Source: Candidatus Parabeggiatoa sp. nov. 2
GTDB taxonomy: Bacteria; Pseudomonadota; Gammaproteobacteria; Beggiatoales; Beggiatoaceae
Assembly (NCBI GenBank): GCA_002085445.1
Contig: NBMI01000136.1
Coordinates: 1-32,044 of the forward strand
Direction of reading: 5' to 3'
DNA length: 32,044 nt
This document shows positions 7,532-15,764 of this stretch, in pieces. Position 1 is the stretch's first letter, and each line of letters opens with the position of its first letter. The notes under the pieces were generated by a model. The model was not told the DNA's origin. It saw only the letters and a list, made by a program, of their open reading frames with translations, and ran no database searches. The translations under genes and the position numbers were made by a program.

Positions 7532-7955
7532 TTACCACCTATCCGTTTTCAAATATTCAACACAGAGAACACGGAGTTACACGGAGTTTCACAGACTATT
7601 CAACACCGAGAACACCGAGTTACACGGAGTTTCACAGAGATTTCCGTATTGATATGACTCGGTGTGACTCTGTGGTTCTCTGTGAACTCTGTGTTGAAAT
7701 ATAAGCACCACGCACCAAGCAAGGTAACTTTAAGACGAGCGATCTCTTTTCAATACCAGTGTAAATCAGTCTCAGCAACTCGTGACAAATCGTGGACGCA
7801 GTCCAAGTTTTATGAGCGATACTGTTTATGATGATAATAACTAATAACCAATTAACAATGACTAATGACCAATTGAGTTTTCATAAATGTCACGACGTCG
7901 TCACGATGTGTTAGTCTATAAATAGACTTCAAACGGACAAAATTTCGGAGCTTAA
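7532..7955. repeat. Decayed MITE relative and unassigned sequence
   Basis: Starts TTACCACCTATCCGTTTTC, a one-mismatch version of the terminus at 5251. Repeated CACAGAG / ACACGGAGTT modules follow up to about 7705. The matching right end was not found. From 7706 to 7955 nothing recognisable is seen beyond one more ACTCGTGACAA. Confidence 0.6.
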
Positions 7956-8890
7956 GAGGGCAATCACAAGGGATTGTCCCTACATGCGAAATAAGGTTTG
8001 TGGGCCATACCGCGCGCAAGCTGGTTGCAAAAAAGCGAAAAGTTGACCGTGTGCAGTAAACAACGCCCGCCAACGGTTTTGTTGGGTGGATAACGCGCTA
8101 TGTTCCGCCCGACGTGTTAACGGTTTTGGTGGGCGGATGACGCACGGCGTTTCACCCGACGTGGCTAGACTTCAAACGGACAAAATTTCGGAGTTTCGAG
8201 AGTCCCGACAAGCTTAAGAGGGCAATCACAAGGGATTGTCCCTACATGCGAGAGACGGTTTGTGGGCCATACTACGCGCAAGCAGGTTGCAAAAAAACGA
8301 AAAGTTGACCGTGTGCAGTAAACAACGCCAACGGTTTTGCTGGGTGGATAACGCGCTATGTTCCGCCCGACGTGTTAACGGTTTTGGTGGGCGGATGACG
8401 CACGGCGTTTCACCCGACGTGGCTATACTTCAAACGGACAAAATTTCGGAGTTTCGATAGCCCCGACAAACTAACGAGGGCAATCACAAGGAATTGGCCC
8501 TACATGCGAGAGACGATTTGTGGGCCATACCTACGCGCAAGCAGGTTGCAAAAAAACCGAAAACTTGACCGTGTGCAATAAACAACGCCAACGGTTTTGT
8601 TGGATGGATAACGCGCTATGTTCCGCCCGACGTGACTCAAATTGTGTTAACGGTTTTGGTGGGTGGATGACGTGCGGCGTTTCACCTGACGTGGCTAGAC
8701 TTCAAACGGCCAAAAATTTTAATTTTCGAGAGTTCCGACATAAAGAAGGGCAATCATAAGGAATTGGCCCTACATGCGAGAGACGGTTTGTGGGCCATAC
8801 TGCGTGCCAGCTTGGTACAAAAAACCCGAAAAGTTGACCGTGTGCTGTCTAAAAACGCGCCAACAGTTTTGTTGGATGGATAACGCGCTA
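7956..8890. repeat. ~262-bp tandem repeat, 3.5 copies
   Basis: Units begin at 7956, 8218, 8476 and 8745 with GAGGGCAATCAC (last unit variant). Each contains TTGTGGGCCATAC, GTTGACCGTGTGCA, GGATAACGCGCTATGTTCC and, except in the truncated last unit, GGCGTTTCACCCGACGTGG followed by TTCAAACGGACAAAAT. Spacing is 262, 258 and 269 bp. Open frames inside match between units only because the DNA does. No protein is supported. Confidence 0.85.
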
Positions 8891-8904
8891 TCTACATAAT
8901 TATC

Positions 8905-8990
8905 CAACCCCGATAGGGGTTGAATTTTAAGAGCAAGAGGTGAAACCTGGGGTATGCGGAAAAATACGTCAACCCTGAAGGGGTTGAATG
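8905..8990. repeat. CAACCCC-type palindromic repeats
   Basis: CAACCCCGATAGGGGTTGAA at 8905 and a variant with CTGAAG at its centre at 8970, separated by GGTGAAACCTGGGG. The same pair of modules recurs at 15260-15346 and, inverted, at 15677-15760. The palindrome is part of each repeat and no spacer set of constant length exists, so this is an interspersed repeat rather than CRISPR. 8991-9152 holds nothing recognisable. Confidence 0.75.
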
Positions 8991-9152
8991 TAAATAGGGG
9001 TTTTGTATTTAACCAAATCGGGAAATGCTATATGCCCACGTTGAGTCTATAAATATTTGCAATATGCAAAAAACATTTTCAACAAAACTTGGTTATTTGC
9101 AAAATGACAATTCAAATTATTTTGGCATGGTAAGATGATTTAATATAACCTG

Positions 9153-9312
9153 ATGATCAAGTTTTCCACTACCGCCAGTAACGATGGATCATGGCTCAAA
9201 GCTCAACGGCGTATCATGGCACTCGCCCATCGCGCCGTAGGGAGTTAGTCTGCTTTAGCAGACTTGAGCTTTTAGCATGGGGATTTATCCCCATGCTAAA
9301 AAACTTGATCAT
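9153..9312. mobile_element. Small inverted-repeat element with two internal hairpins
   Basis: ATGATCAAGTTTT at 9153-9165 is the exact inverse of 9300-9312. Inside are a hairpin AGTCTGC TTTA GCAGACT (9247-9264) followed by TGAGCTTTT, and a second hairpin around GCATGGGG ATTTAT CCCCATGC near 9275-9297. The first hairpin reappears at 13779 with both stem arms changed together. Either hairpin could terminate transcription before the downstream operon. Confidence 0.65.
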
Positions 9313-9363
9313 TGAGTAAAAATCAATCATACCCGCGACTTAAACAACATTAGGAACAATGGT

Positions 9364-9996
9364 ATGCCTAACGATGATAAAAAGACAACCTGTATCAGAG
9401 AAGCGATTGTTTTATTTGAACTTGACTATCCCTGTGATTCTTGTGTATGGCGTGTGCTATTACCTAACTACAAGCCGCATCTTGACGAAAATGATCCACT
9501 AGAGAGGGGTATTCAAAAGGTTTTTCAAGAGACACCAGCCGATGTCGCAAAGGCAGCGATTGATGAAGATGTTCAAATGACAGAACAAGGTAAAGCATCG
9601 ACCGAAATTGACCAAGTTCTAACAAAGCGGCTCAATAGAAGCACAAGGCTTACTCTTGAGGATGTTCTTGCAATAGTCCGAAATGAGCCAACCCAATTAG
9701 AGAATGTTAAGGCAATCACTCTGGCTCGCTGGCAAAATATGAAGGCCATCGCTAAGGCGGTAAACCAACGTCTGTTAGAATGTCAGAAGCAGGTGGAGCG
9801 CGAGACTGGAAAACGCCCTAATCTTTCCGAGTGCCAGTGCCTATTAATATTACGATTAAGGATTGAATTGGATTTGAATTACAACGCCATTGGTGCCATT
9901 ATTGGCAAAACAGAACAAGCCACACGTCAAGCTGCCCACAGATGCTACCTAAAAATGCGGCCATATTTTAAAAGGTGTCTGTCACGAGTTCATTGA
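9364..9996 (+). CDS. Sigma-70 region-4-like HTH protein of CHAT operon
   Basis: 210 aa. Residues ~155-203 form a helix-turn-helix like sigma-70 region 4 (LILRLRIELDLNYNAIGAII, then TEQATRQAAHR), the part that in sigma factors contacts the -35 element. No region 2 core is evident, and the middle (85-150) is helical and lysine-rich, so it may be a transcription regulator rather than a full sigma factor. AGGA lies about 8 nt upstream. It is followed after 37 bp by a DUF1822 gene and then a CHAT-STAND gene. Sigma-like, DUF1822 and CHAT genes are, from my knowledge of cyanobacterial genomes, recurrent neighbours, which supports a regulatory role in a conflict or cell-death module. DNA target unknown. 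Confidence 0.7.
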   Translation: MPNDDKKTTCIREAIVLFELDYPCDSCVWRVLLPNYKPHLDENDPLERGIQKVFQETPADVAKAAIDEDVQMTEQGKASTEIDQVLTKRLNRSTRLTLEDVLAIVRNEPTQLENVKAITLARWQNMKAIAKAVNQRLLECQKQVERETGKRPNLSECQCLLILRLRIELDLNYNAIGAIIGKTEQATRQAAHRCYLKMRPYFKRCLSRVH

Positions 9997-10033
9997 ATAA
10001 TGATACTCTTAAATAAAACCGAAGGAGAAGAGT

Positions 10034-10624
10034 ATGCAAACTCACGAAGAACTGATGACTGAACAAGAATTTGATGTTTTTTGGAACATCTTAGGCGGAG
10101 AACCGGCCCCCGCCAATGCGAATCCCAACCTAGTGACCGAAGCCAACGCGTTTCGTGGCGGATTACTTGCCGCGCTGCAAACGCCACCACCAAAGCGGAT
10201 CAAATTGGGCCAATGGTTACAGGGACAATTTGCTGAGGCCATTGCAGCGGGCTGGTTGCCATTAAAAGAAAATTTTCGCAAACCTATTCCGGCTTTTAAG
10301 TCAGGTGTGGTAATTAAACGCTCCAAGCGAATTCACTTAGATAAAGATCAAATGGTGGTTCTCATTATTAAATTAGAAGAACTTGAAAATCAACAACTTA
10401 AATTAATCTTCAGGGTTACGGTCACGGACGAACCAGACGAACCGGATTGTTTACCACCAACGCTTAAATTGACTGTCACCAATCAATCTGCCCAAGTGTA
10501 TGAAGTGAAGGCTGGCGATCATCACGATTACCTAGAACAAGAATGGCGATTTGAAATTGGCGAACAATTTAGGGTGACACTCGCCTTAAATGATATTGAA
10601 ATAACCGAATATTTTGCAGTTTGA
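10034..10624 (+). CDS. DUF1822-family protein
   Basis: 196 aa. Resembles the DUF1822 family of unknown function: KLGQWLQGQFAEAIAAGW at 58-74 and a C-terminal beta-rich half with PPTLKLTV (141-148) and FRVTLALNDIEITEYF (179-194), typical of the family's closing strands. Shorter than many relatives, which often exceed 250 aa. GGAG lies 6 nt upstream of the ATG. It sits between the HTH gene and the CHAT-STAND gene in one orientation. By association it may be an adaptor or accessory factor for the CHAT ATPase; no catalytic residues are evident. No signal peptide or membrane segment. Confidence 0.7.
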   Translation: MQTHEELMTEQEFDVFWNILGGEPAPANANPNLVTEANAFRGGLLAALQTPPPKRIKLGQWLQGQFAEAIAAGWLPLKENFRKPIPAFKSGVVIKRSKRIHLDKDQMVVLIIKLEELENQQLKLIFRVTVTDEPDEPDCLPPTLKLTVTNQSAQVYEVKAGDHHDYLEQEWRFEIGEQFRVTLALNDIEITEYFAV

Positions 10625-10722
10625 AGCACTTTTGGGACTAACAATACTGTGAAGTTACTGACGAAACCTTAGATATTCGGGTAGTCCTGCACAGAGTAGT
10701 GATAAACAATTATTGGACATTT

Positions 10723-10755
10723 AGAAACCAAGTTTTTTCAATAAACTTGGTTTCT
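10723..10755. repeat. 13-bp stem hairpin in operon gap
   Basis: AGAAACCAAGTTT at 10723-10735 pairs perfectly with AAACTTGGTTTCT at 10743-10755, in the 207-bp gap between the DUF1822 and CHAT genes. There is no strong T-run, so it may reduce rather than stop transcription into the CHAT gene, or simply be a dispersed palindrome. Confidence 0.6.
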
Positions 10756-10831
10756 CCGAACGAATTTATGCCGGACTACCGATCTTGGTTTGTCCAGACT
10801 AAAACTATTTGGAAAATAGTGAGTAACGATC

Positions 10832-13375
10832 ATGACCAAATTAGTCAAGCTTAAAATTGATGAAGGTAACTTTGAAGTTGGCTTTAAAGTGACCGTGGAA
10901 ATTGGTGAAGATGGCAAACCTTATGACACAGAATTTAAAGGCCGATTGCCATCATACCCAACTATTCCTAATGATTATCAAGGTTGGCGGACAAACTATC
11001 TAACACTAGAAGATTCTTGGTGTGGCCCTGTTATTAGTGGTGCAAAAGCTGGCAGTAAGAAAGAGGAAACTATACAACTTCTTGAATTAGCCACAGACTC
11101 GGCAACAAGTTTTCACTCTAATTTCACCAATTGGCTCAATTCTACAGATGATAAGGAATTCCAATTTTTTAAGAGTAAGTTATGCCAAAAATTAGGAGAT
11201 GAATCCACCGAGATTAGAGTTATCATTCAGACTGAGGACACCCTGCTGAAAAAACTGCCGTGGCATGAATGGGATTTGTTTGCAGACCGATACACCAATG
11301 CGGAAGTCGCGGTGGGCGCGACGGAGTTTGAAAAACCCATCTTACCTGGCAAATCAGACATATTGAAAATTTTAGTCATTTTAGGCAATAGCGAAGGCAT
11401 TGATACTGGCCCAGATCGCCAAACGTTAGAGGATATCAGATCATCACAAGTTGATATAAATTTTCTCGTTGAACCAAATAAGACCGAGATTAGCAATGAA
11501 CTATGGAAAAATAAGTGGAACATTCTCTGTTTTTCTGGGCATAGTTCTAGTCAAGATAAAACAGGTCAGATATTTATTAATCGCACCGATAGCTTAACCA
11601 TTCAAGAATTAAAATATGGTTTAAAAAAAGCGATTGATCGCGGCGGACTGCAATTGGCGATTTTCAATTCTTGTGATGGCTTGAAATTAGCCGAGGACTT
11701 AGCGGATTTAAACATCCCGCAGGTCATTTTGATGCGCGAACCGGTGATGGATAAAGTGGCTCATGCGTTTTTGACAGGTTTTCTCGATGAGTTTTCTAAG
11801 GGTGAGTCTCTGTATTTAGCGGTGCGCCATGCACGGGAACGGCTCATTGAACTTGGTTATGACAACGAATTTCCGGGGTGCAGTTGGTTACCGGTTATTT
11901 TTCAAAATCCAGCAGTCAAACCACCCACTTGGAAGGAGTTAAAAGGATTGCCTAAACCGCCTAATCCTTATCGCGGTTTGTCTCCGTTCCGTGAAGAGGA
12001 TAGTGAGTATTTTTTTTGGCGAGAAAACGTTATCCTATCTTTGCAGAATCGAGTTGAAAAACAAAATGTTGTCATGGTATTAGGTGCGAGTGGTAGTGGT
12101 AAATCGTCCATCGTTTATGCCGGATTACTACCCCGTTTACGTCAACAAAAACAATGGCTGATTGCCCAGTTTCGCCCTCAATCTAATCCATTTTATCAAC
12201 TGGCTCAGGCGTTAGTGCCGCTGCTCCATAGCGATAAGCAAACCCAACGTCAAGAATTGACTGCCGTTGCCAAAGCACTTTACGACGGGCAAAAAAACTT
12301 GTCCCAAACGGTGCAAGACATCGCTCAAATTCACGCCAATCAACAATTATTACTCATTGTCGATCAGTTTGAAACACTTTATACCTTAAATCCTATAGAG
12401 GTACAACACCGCTTTATTGAGCAATTGCTACAAGCGGTGGCAGTGGAATCGCAACAGGCGGTTGGAAATTTACCAGCGTTCACCTTACTCATCACCCTGC
12501 GGGCCGACTTCGTGTCGCAGGCAATCACTGATGCCCCGTTTGCTGACGTTTTAAACAATTATCCGCCCATCATATTGGGGCCGATGGCAGAGGCCGGACT
12601 CAAAGCCGCTCTCGAAAAACCCGCTGAAAAGCAGGGCGTGACAATTGAGGCCGGTTTAACAGAGCGCATTCTGCAAGATTTAGGACAAGCACCGGGTAAT
12701 TTATCATTACTGGAATTAACCCTCGCTCAGTTATGGAAACGCATCTGCAACTACATAATCAGACATAAAGATTACGACGCGATTGGTGGCATCAAACAAG
12801 CTATAGCCAGATATGCCAACGATTTTTATGACACGTTGAACCCAAAAGAACAAGCAACCCTACGCCGTATTATGCTGCAATTAGTCCGGCCGGGTGAAGG
12901 TACGGATGACACTCGCCAAATAGCCACTCGCCATCAAATAGGAGAAGAACAGTGGCACTTAGTCATCCGTTTGGCTGATAAACGATTGGTAGTCACTGGA
13001 CGGGATAAGGATGCCAAACAAGACACGGTTGAGTTAGTCCATGAAGCTTTGATTCATCACTGGCAATTGCTAAAAGATTGGATCAATCAAAACCGCGAGG
13101 CTTTGAGAATAAAGCACGAGATAGAAACGGCCGCCAAAGACTGGGAAGCGCATGGCAAGTCTAAACATTATCTCCTGCAAGGCCCCAAATTAAACCTCGC
13201 CAAGGACTACCTTAATAATTATGCTGCTGACAAAGTACCACTCTCGGAATTGGCTCAAGCGTTTGTCCAGACAAGTATCAAATATAGACAACGCTATCGC
13301 CTGATTGGTATAGTGACAGCAGTGATTTTTCTGTTGGCGTGGATTGCTTGTGTCAATGAACAAATAGCAGAATAA
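10832..13375 (+). CDS. CHAT protease - nSTAND1 ATPase protein, C-terminal sensor lost
   Basis: 847 aa. Residues 1-165 are the beta-rich N-terminal region typical of cyanobacterial-type CHAT proteins (RVIIQTEDTLLKKLPWHEWD). The CHAT caspase-like domain spans ~175-365, with catalytic His in FSGHSSS (H237) and Cys in FNSCDG (C281). A linker with PNPYRGLSPF leads to an nSTAND1-type NTPase: Walker A GASGSGKSS (418-426) and Walker B LLIVDQFE (D511). A winged-helix-like region follows, and a single membrane helix lies near 820-838. Such proteins are thought to sense a trigger through C-terminal WD40 or TPR repeats and then activate the protease, often for cell suicide or defence. Here a TAA follows QIAE, yet the same frame continues with QRREAERQKEAAEKCEQAAK, the usual coiled coil, before entering repeats. 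The start has only a weak ribosome-binding site. Intact catalytic residues suggest function is possible; the missing sensor suggests decay or altered control. Confidence 0.85.
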   Translation: MTKLVKLKIDEGNFEVGFKVTVEIGEDGKPYDTEFKGRLPSYPTIPNDYQGWRTNYLTLEDSWCGPVISGAKAGSKKEETIQLLELATDSATSFHSNFTNWLNSTDDKEFQFFKSKLCQKLGDESTEIRVIIQTEDTLLKKLPWHEWDLFADRYTNAEVAVGATEFEKPILPGKSDILKILVILGNSEGIDTGPDRQTLEDIRSSQVDINFLVEPNKTEISNELWKNKWNILCFSGHSSSQDKTGQIFINRTDSLTIQELKYGLKKAIDRGGLQLAIFNSCDGLKLAEDLADLNIPQVILMREPVMDKVAHAFLTGFLDEFSKGESLYLAVRHARERLIELGYDNEFPGCSWLPVIFQNPAVKPPTWKELKGLPKPPNPYRGLSPFREEDSEYFFWRENVILSLQNRVEKQNVVMVLGASGSGKSSIVYAGLLPRLRQQKQWLIAQFRPQSNPFYQLAQALVPLLHSDKQTQRQELTAVAKALYDGQKNLSQTVQDIAQIHANQQLLLIVDQFETLYTLNPIEVQHRFIEQLLQAVAVESQQAVGNLPAFTLLITLRADFVSQAITDAPFADVLNNYPPIILGPMAEAGLKAALEKPAEKQGVTIEAGLTERILQDLGQAPGNLSLLELTLAQLWKRICNYIIRHKDYDAIGGIKQAIARYANDFYDTLNPKEQATLRRIMLQLVRPGEGTDDTRQIATRHQIGEEQWHLVIRLADKRLVVTGRDKDAKQDTVELVHEALIHHWQLLKDWINQNREALRIKHEIETAAKDWEAHGKSKHYLLQGPKLNLAKDYLNNYAADKVPLSELAQAFVQTSIKYRQRYRLIGIVTAVIFLLAWIACVNEQIAE

Positions 13376-13461
13376 CAACGAAGAGAAGCTGAACGACAGA
13401 AAGAGGCCGCTGAAAAATGTGAGCAAGCGGCTAAAGAATTAAAAATCAAGAATCATTATGC
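13376..13461 (+). pseudogene. Severed in-frame coiled-coil continuation of CHAT-STAND gene
   Basis: Directly after the TAA the same frame reads QRREAERQKEAAEKCEQAAK and then ELKIKNHYALS. Post-membrane coiled coils with this Gln/Glu/Arg/Ala pattern are usual between the TM helix and WD40 or TPR repeats in this protein class. The frame stays open to about 13726 but from 13462 is repeat DNA. This supports a nonsense change plus later loss of the sensor domain. Confidence 0.65.
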
Positions 13462-13767
13462 TTTATCCGTTTATCTGCCCGTAATCCGTTGTACTCAACC
13501 GAACCGTGAAAATGGAATGCGCCCCGTTTGCCAGTCTCTTGAAATGTGGGCCATTTCCTCGTCCAATCAGGCTCAACTTCTTGTCCGGCAAAATTGGGCA
13601 TCCGCTGTCCGGTTTGCCAGTCTCTTGAAATATGGGCCATTTCATCGTCCAATCAGGAGCAACTTTTTGTCCGGAAAAATTGGGCATCCGCTGTCCGGTT
13701 TGTTTTATCCGTTTATCTGCCCGTAATCCGTTGTACTCAACCGAACCGTAAAAATGGGAATGCGCCC
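13462..13767. repeat. Nested direct repeats downstream of CHAT gene
   Basis: An outer module TTTATCCGTTTATCTGCCCG... ending in AATGCGCCC occurs at 13462 and again at 13704 (242 bp apart), and diverged at about 174. Between them a ~86-bp unit beginning GTTTGCCAGTCTCTTGAAAT occurs at 13526 and 13612, containing TGGGCCATTTC and AAATTGGGCATCCGCTG. A relative is at about 20723-20770. No gene. Confidence 0.8.
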
Positions 13768-13778
13768 GACGGGCACAT

Positions 13779-13807
13779 AGTAGGCTTTAGCCTACTTGAG
13801 CTTTTTT
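13779..13807 (+). terminator. Intrinsic terminator-like hairpin
   Basis: AGTAGGC TTTA GCCTACT followed by TGAGC and six T. The loop and tail match the hairpin at 9247-9264, whose stem is AGTCTGC/GCAGACT. Two positions differ in each arm and still pair, so the structure is conserved. Could end transcripts from the CHAT operon. Confidence 0.6.
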
Positions 13808-13857
13808 CCTTAAGGACTTATCCCCAAGCAAATTATCAGAAAATTTCTGGACGGGTA

Positions 13858-14386
13858 CTTTTGCAGAATCGAGTTGAAAAACAAAAATTGTCAAAGAAAT
13901 CCAAAATAAATCCGATTTTTTAAAAAATCGGATTTCTCACCTAGCTCAAGAAATCTTTTTGGAAAAATCTGATTTCTATGCAACCTTTAGTTTGACAGCA
14001 TTCAAAGTGTTTTATGGCCCACAAATCAGGTTGCCCAAATAGCTACGCAAAAATTTTCAAAGAAATCCGATTTTTTGGAAAACTCGGATTTCTATGCAAC
14101 CTTTAGTTTGATAGCATTCAAAGTGTTTTATGGCCCACAAATCAGGTTGCCCAAGTAGCTACGCAAAAATTGTCAAAACTCAAAAGAAATCCGCTTTTTT
14201 GGAAAAATCGGATTTCTCACCTAGCTCAGAAATCCGATTTTTTGGAAAAATCTGATTTCTATGCAAGCCTTAGTTTGACAGCATTCAAAGTGTTTTATGG
14301 CCCACAAATCAGGTTGCCCAAGTAGCTACGCAAAAATTGTCAAAACTCAAAAGAAATCCGATTTTTTGGAAAAATCGGATTTCTAT
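13858..14386. repeat. Composite hairpin/GGGCCATA repeat block
   Basis: Begins with a 27-bp copy of coding DNA from the CHAT-STAND gene (TTTGCAGAATCGAGTTG..., original at about 12038-12065). Hairpins of the AAGAAATCCGATT family follow at about 13893-13940, 13949-13980, 14060-14095, 14183-14218, 14226-14262 and 14352-14386. They alternate with the TTTGACAGCATTCAAAGTG / TATGGCCC repeat at about 13979-14059, 14096-14178 and 14264-14345. No gene. Confidence 0.85.
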
Positions 14387-14464
14387 GCAACAATCAATCA
14401 AAAATTTTCTCAAATTTGTTTTATAATAAAACTTCTTTAACACTTAAATCGGAGTTAAGCAACG

Positions 14465-15164
14465 ATGACTAAAAAACTAATTGCCGCCATACAGTGGGGA
14501 TTGAAGTTGCAGATGGCTGATAGTGGCAGCCATTGGAGTTATGAAGGGGAAAGCGGGCCAGGCTATTGGCACTGTTTGTCGGAGGACTATGCATTGTGTA
14601 GCCGCGGTCAACAACAAGCACCGATTGATATTACCGAAAGCATTAAAGCTGACTTACCGCCACTGATGTTTGATTACCGTAGTCACTGCTGATAAAGCGG
14701 GTAGTTTGAAAATAGGTGACAATGCCTATCAATTGCTGCAATTCCATTTCCACACGCCCAGCGAGGAGGCGATTCATGGCAAACGGACTGACATGGTGAT
14801 ACATCTGGTACACCAAAATAGCCAAGGTGAGTTAGCAGTGGTTGCGCTTCTGTTAAAAACCGGCGACACGACTAACCCGTTTATTGAAACGTTGTGGAAC
14901 GTGATGCCGAAAACGCCGGGCAAACCTGAACAGCATGATGTGCAAATCGATATCAACCGATTGTTGCCGACGGGTAAAAATCATTATTATACCTTTGCCG
15001 GCTCATTAACCACGCCGCCTTGCAGTGAAGGAGTTAAATGGTTGGTACTCAAACAAATGGGCACCATTTCGCCCAAACAATTGGCACAATATCATGAGGT
15101 GTATACTGAAAATGCCCGCCCATTACAACCTTTGAATGGTCGCCAAGTGCTTTCTTCCAATTAA
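14465..15164 (+). pseudogene. Alpha-carbonic anhydrase, disrupted
   Basis: Two frames together encode an alpha-class carbonic anhydrase (hydration of CO2 to bicarbonate, normally periplasmic). Frame 1 (14465-14692) has HWSYEG, QQQAPIDI and LPPLMFDY and then stops. The other frame continues KAGSLKIGDNAYQLLQFHFH, with zinc ligands HFH and HLVH and later LTTPPCSEGVKWLVL, to the stop at 15164. The ~15-20 residues normally between FDYR and the KAG strand, containing NNGHT with the proton-shuttle His, are missing, so a small deletion caused the frameshift. The N-terminus MTKKLIAAIQWGLKLQMADS looks like a damaged signal peptide. GGAG lies 10 nt upstream, and TATAAT at 14422-14427 could be a -10 box. 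Probably inactive. Confidence 0.85.
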
Positions 15165-15199
15165 TTGGTGAAACCACGCAAAGGGATTAGTTGGTTATG

Positions 15200-15647
15200 T
15201 ATACTGCAAACGGTTTAGAATTGGACTTTTATGTTTTAATAAATTTTGTCTATGAAATCCAACCCCGATAGGGGTTGAATGTGAATAGCCCCAGGTGAAA
15301 CCTGGGGGATAATTAACACCCCAAACAACCCCGATAGGGGTTGAATGAGAACAGGCTTTTTTGTATTTAATCAAATCGGGAAATGCTATAAAACCATGCT
15401 TTGTTATACTGTGAGCGGGTGAAATTTAGACTTTAGGCAACTCCAAATAAATAAAATAGCCACTCAGAAAAATTTACCCACTCAGAAAAATTTGCTGTTG
15501 TGTCGTGTAGACGTTTTTTTCTAAAAAAAATGGGTATATTATATTAATTTTTGTGAGTTGCCTTAGACTTTTTTCAGACTGTTGTTTCGTTCATTATGAA
15601 CTCTTGAACGAAACATAAAAGTCCAAATCTAAGCCGTGTGCAGTATA
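15200..15647. mobile_element. 448-bp segment bounded by 37-bp inverted repeats
   Basis: 15200-15236 (TATACTGCAAACGGTTTAGA...) is an imperfect inverse of 15611-15647 (...CCGTGTGCAGTATA), with about four mismatches. Inside are two CAACCCCGATAGGGG repeats (15260 and 15326), a GGTGAAACCTGGGG module, and a smaller inverted pair around AGGCAACTC (about 15427-15568) enclosing a direct repeat CACTCAGAAAAATTT. No coding sequence. Looks like nested insertions into an older element. Confidence 0.6.
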
Positions 15648-15676
15648 TCTCGCGTAAGCATTTACTGCGTTTCACA

Positions 15677-15764
15677 TTCAACCCCTACGGGGTTGGGGGC
15701 CTTCTTCGGCCATCCCCCAGGTTTCACCTGGGGCTATTCAAATTCAACCCTTTCAGGGTTGTGC
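15677..15764. repeat. Inverted copies of the CAACCCC-type repeats
   Basis: ATTCAACCCCTACGGGGTTG, then CCCCCAGGTTTCACCTGGGG, then ATTCAACCCTTTCAGGGTTG: the same modules as at 8905-8990 in the other orientation. They abut a Uma2 gene fragment. Confidence 0.7.

Noticed and set aside
7852-8759. Open frames of 73-79 aa within the 262-bp tandem array
   Set aside because: Same peptide in successive units simply because the DNA is repeated; frames break between units.
8905-8990. Possible CRISPR-like repeats CAACCCCGATAGGGG
   Set aside because: Only two copies per site, spacings of ~65 bp and uneven, recurring elsewhere in both orientations with a constant GGTGAAACCTGGGG module between; no cas genes. 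Interspersed palindromic repeat instead.
13373-13726. Programmed stop-codon readthrough of the CHAT-STAND gene
   Set aside because: The downstream frame is open for ~117 codons, but beyond ~13461 it is made of dispersed repeats; a nonsense mutation explains it better. TAA-CAA is only weakly like known readthrough contexts.
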